Assembly: GCA_021163565.1 (NCBI GenBank)
Contig: JAGGTT010000192.1
Location: forward strand, 1 to 7,528
Direction of reading: 5' to 3'
DNA: 7,528 nt
From: Candidatus Tharpella sp.
Lineage (GTDB): Bacteria; Desulfobacterota; Anaeroferrophillalia; Anaeroferrophillales; Tharpellaceae
Shown here: positions 7,051-7,528 of the stretch, in pieces
Layout of the letters: the number at the start of each line of letters is the position of its first letter
Position numbering within the stretch: position 1 is the first letter of the stretch
Program-made: the position numbers and the translations under genes
The notes under the pieces: generated by a model
What the model was told of the DNA's origin: nothing
The model's database searches: none
What the model saw: the letters and a program-made list of their open reading frames with translations, nothing else

Positions 7051-7528
7051 TCAACCGTTCGTTGGTTGAGAGTCAGCGGTTTCTATTTTAGCTCCGGCCC
7101 CGCGTACCAGAGCTTCTAAAGCCAGGCGCAAAGGAGCAGGGATTTCCGGACCATTATAAATTGCCATAGGTGCAGCTTGATTGTGAAGAAGGGAGCGGCC
7201 GGAAACTTCATCCGCTATTTCAAGGCAGTACTCCCGGAAACTCTGCAGAGTCTTAACCTGCCCCCGAAGATAAGCATCACTCAATGCCAGTGAGCCCTCA
7301 ACGAAAGCAGCATAACGACTCTCCAGCAAAAGTTCCTCCACGACACCGGATAAGTCTGCAATATCCCACTTTTTACTGTGCATATCCCCGGTAAAATCAG
7401 ACTGACAATTTTTGACGAAATCATAGATCTCAATCCGGCGCTCCCGCAGCCGATGAAATATCGAACGGCCGGCATAGATGCTGTTCTGACGGCCAATGGC
7501 TTCGATAACTCCATCATAAACAGCCCGG
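7051..7528 (-). CDS. Hypothetical protein, C-terminal part (5' end beyond window edge)
   Basis: I do not recognise this protein. The frame is open from the right edge to the TGA at 7053-7051, giving 158 residues. A Met occurs 48 residues in, at 7383, but the frame upstream of it reads as plausible protein (YDGVIEAIGRQNSIYAGRS and a basic HRLRERRIEIYDF stretch), so the gene almost certainly starts beyond the window. The visible part looks soluble and largely helical, with alternating acidic and hydrophobic residues (VVEELLLESRYAAFVEGSLAL) and no membrane segment. The last 35 or so residues are rich in Ala, Pro and Gly and are probably a loose tail. The 272-base gap and the independent promoter that follow suggest it is not part of the fatty-acid operon. 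Confidence 0.7.
   Translation of the reverse strand, partial: RAVYDGVIEAIGRQNSIYAGRSIFHRLRERRIEIYDFVKNCQSDFTGDMHSKKWDIADLSGVVEELLLESRYAAFVEGSLALSDAYLRGQVKTLQSFREYCLEIADEVSGRSLLHNQAAPMAIYNGPEIPAPLRLALEALVRGAGAKIETADSQPTNG

Noticed and set aside
7281..7517. Minus-strand 78-codon frame near the right edge
   Set aside because: It overlaps the longer open frame 7051-7528 in another frame and has low-quality composition.

Overview
This window is a bacterial fatty-acid degradation locus read entirely from the minus strand. Base composition is moderate, and Shine-Dalgarno sites of the AAGGAG type precede most genes. Three features suggest a proteobacterial or Desulfobacterota-like heterotroph: a long acyl-CoA dehydrogenase with a C-terminal extension, a FadN-type bifunctional enzyme, and a GGGGACAGA...TCTGTCCCC intergenic palindrome. 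This placement is inference; nothing here fixes the taxon.

Layout in the direction of transcription (right to left). (1) 7528-7051: the C-terminal 158 residues of an unrecognised protein that runs off the right edge. (2) 7050-6779: a 272-base control region holding a strong sigma70-type promoter (TTGACA, 17-base spacer, TATAGA) with an 18-base TGAATGA-type palindrome at the expected transcription start. (3) 6778-4979: an AMP-forming long-chain acyl-CoA synthetase, best started at a TTG codon 7 bases after AGGAG; the longest open frame extends back through the promoter and is too long. (4) 4998-4345: a TetR-family repressor resembling Bacillus FadR, overlapping the synthetase stop by 20 bases. 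(5) 4344-4237: a gap with two more palindromes related to the one at the synthetase promoter. (6) 4236-2377: a 619-residue acyl-CoA dehydrogenase. (7) 2376-2214: a gap with a REP-like palindromic repeat and a candidate separate promoter. (8) 2213-1: a bifunctional 3-hydroxyacyl-CoA dehydrogenase/enoyl-CoA hydratase, cut by the left edge.

Together the enzymes activate a fatty acid to its CoA thioester, oxidise it to the enoyl-CoA, then hydrate and dehydrogenate it to the 3-ketoacyl-CoA. Only the thiolase and the electron-transfer flavoprotein are absent from the window; a thiolase would be expected just beyond the left edge. The regulator lies directly behind the acyl-CoA-forming enzyme, and matching palindromes lie before both the synthetase-regulator unit and the dehydrogenase. 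This suggests an autoregulated, acyl-CoA-responsive circuit. I see no phage, transposase gene, CRISPR array, tRNA or rRNA. The enzymes are ordinary; the interest lies in the control sites and the start re-assignment.
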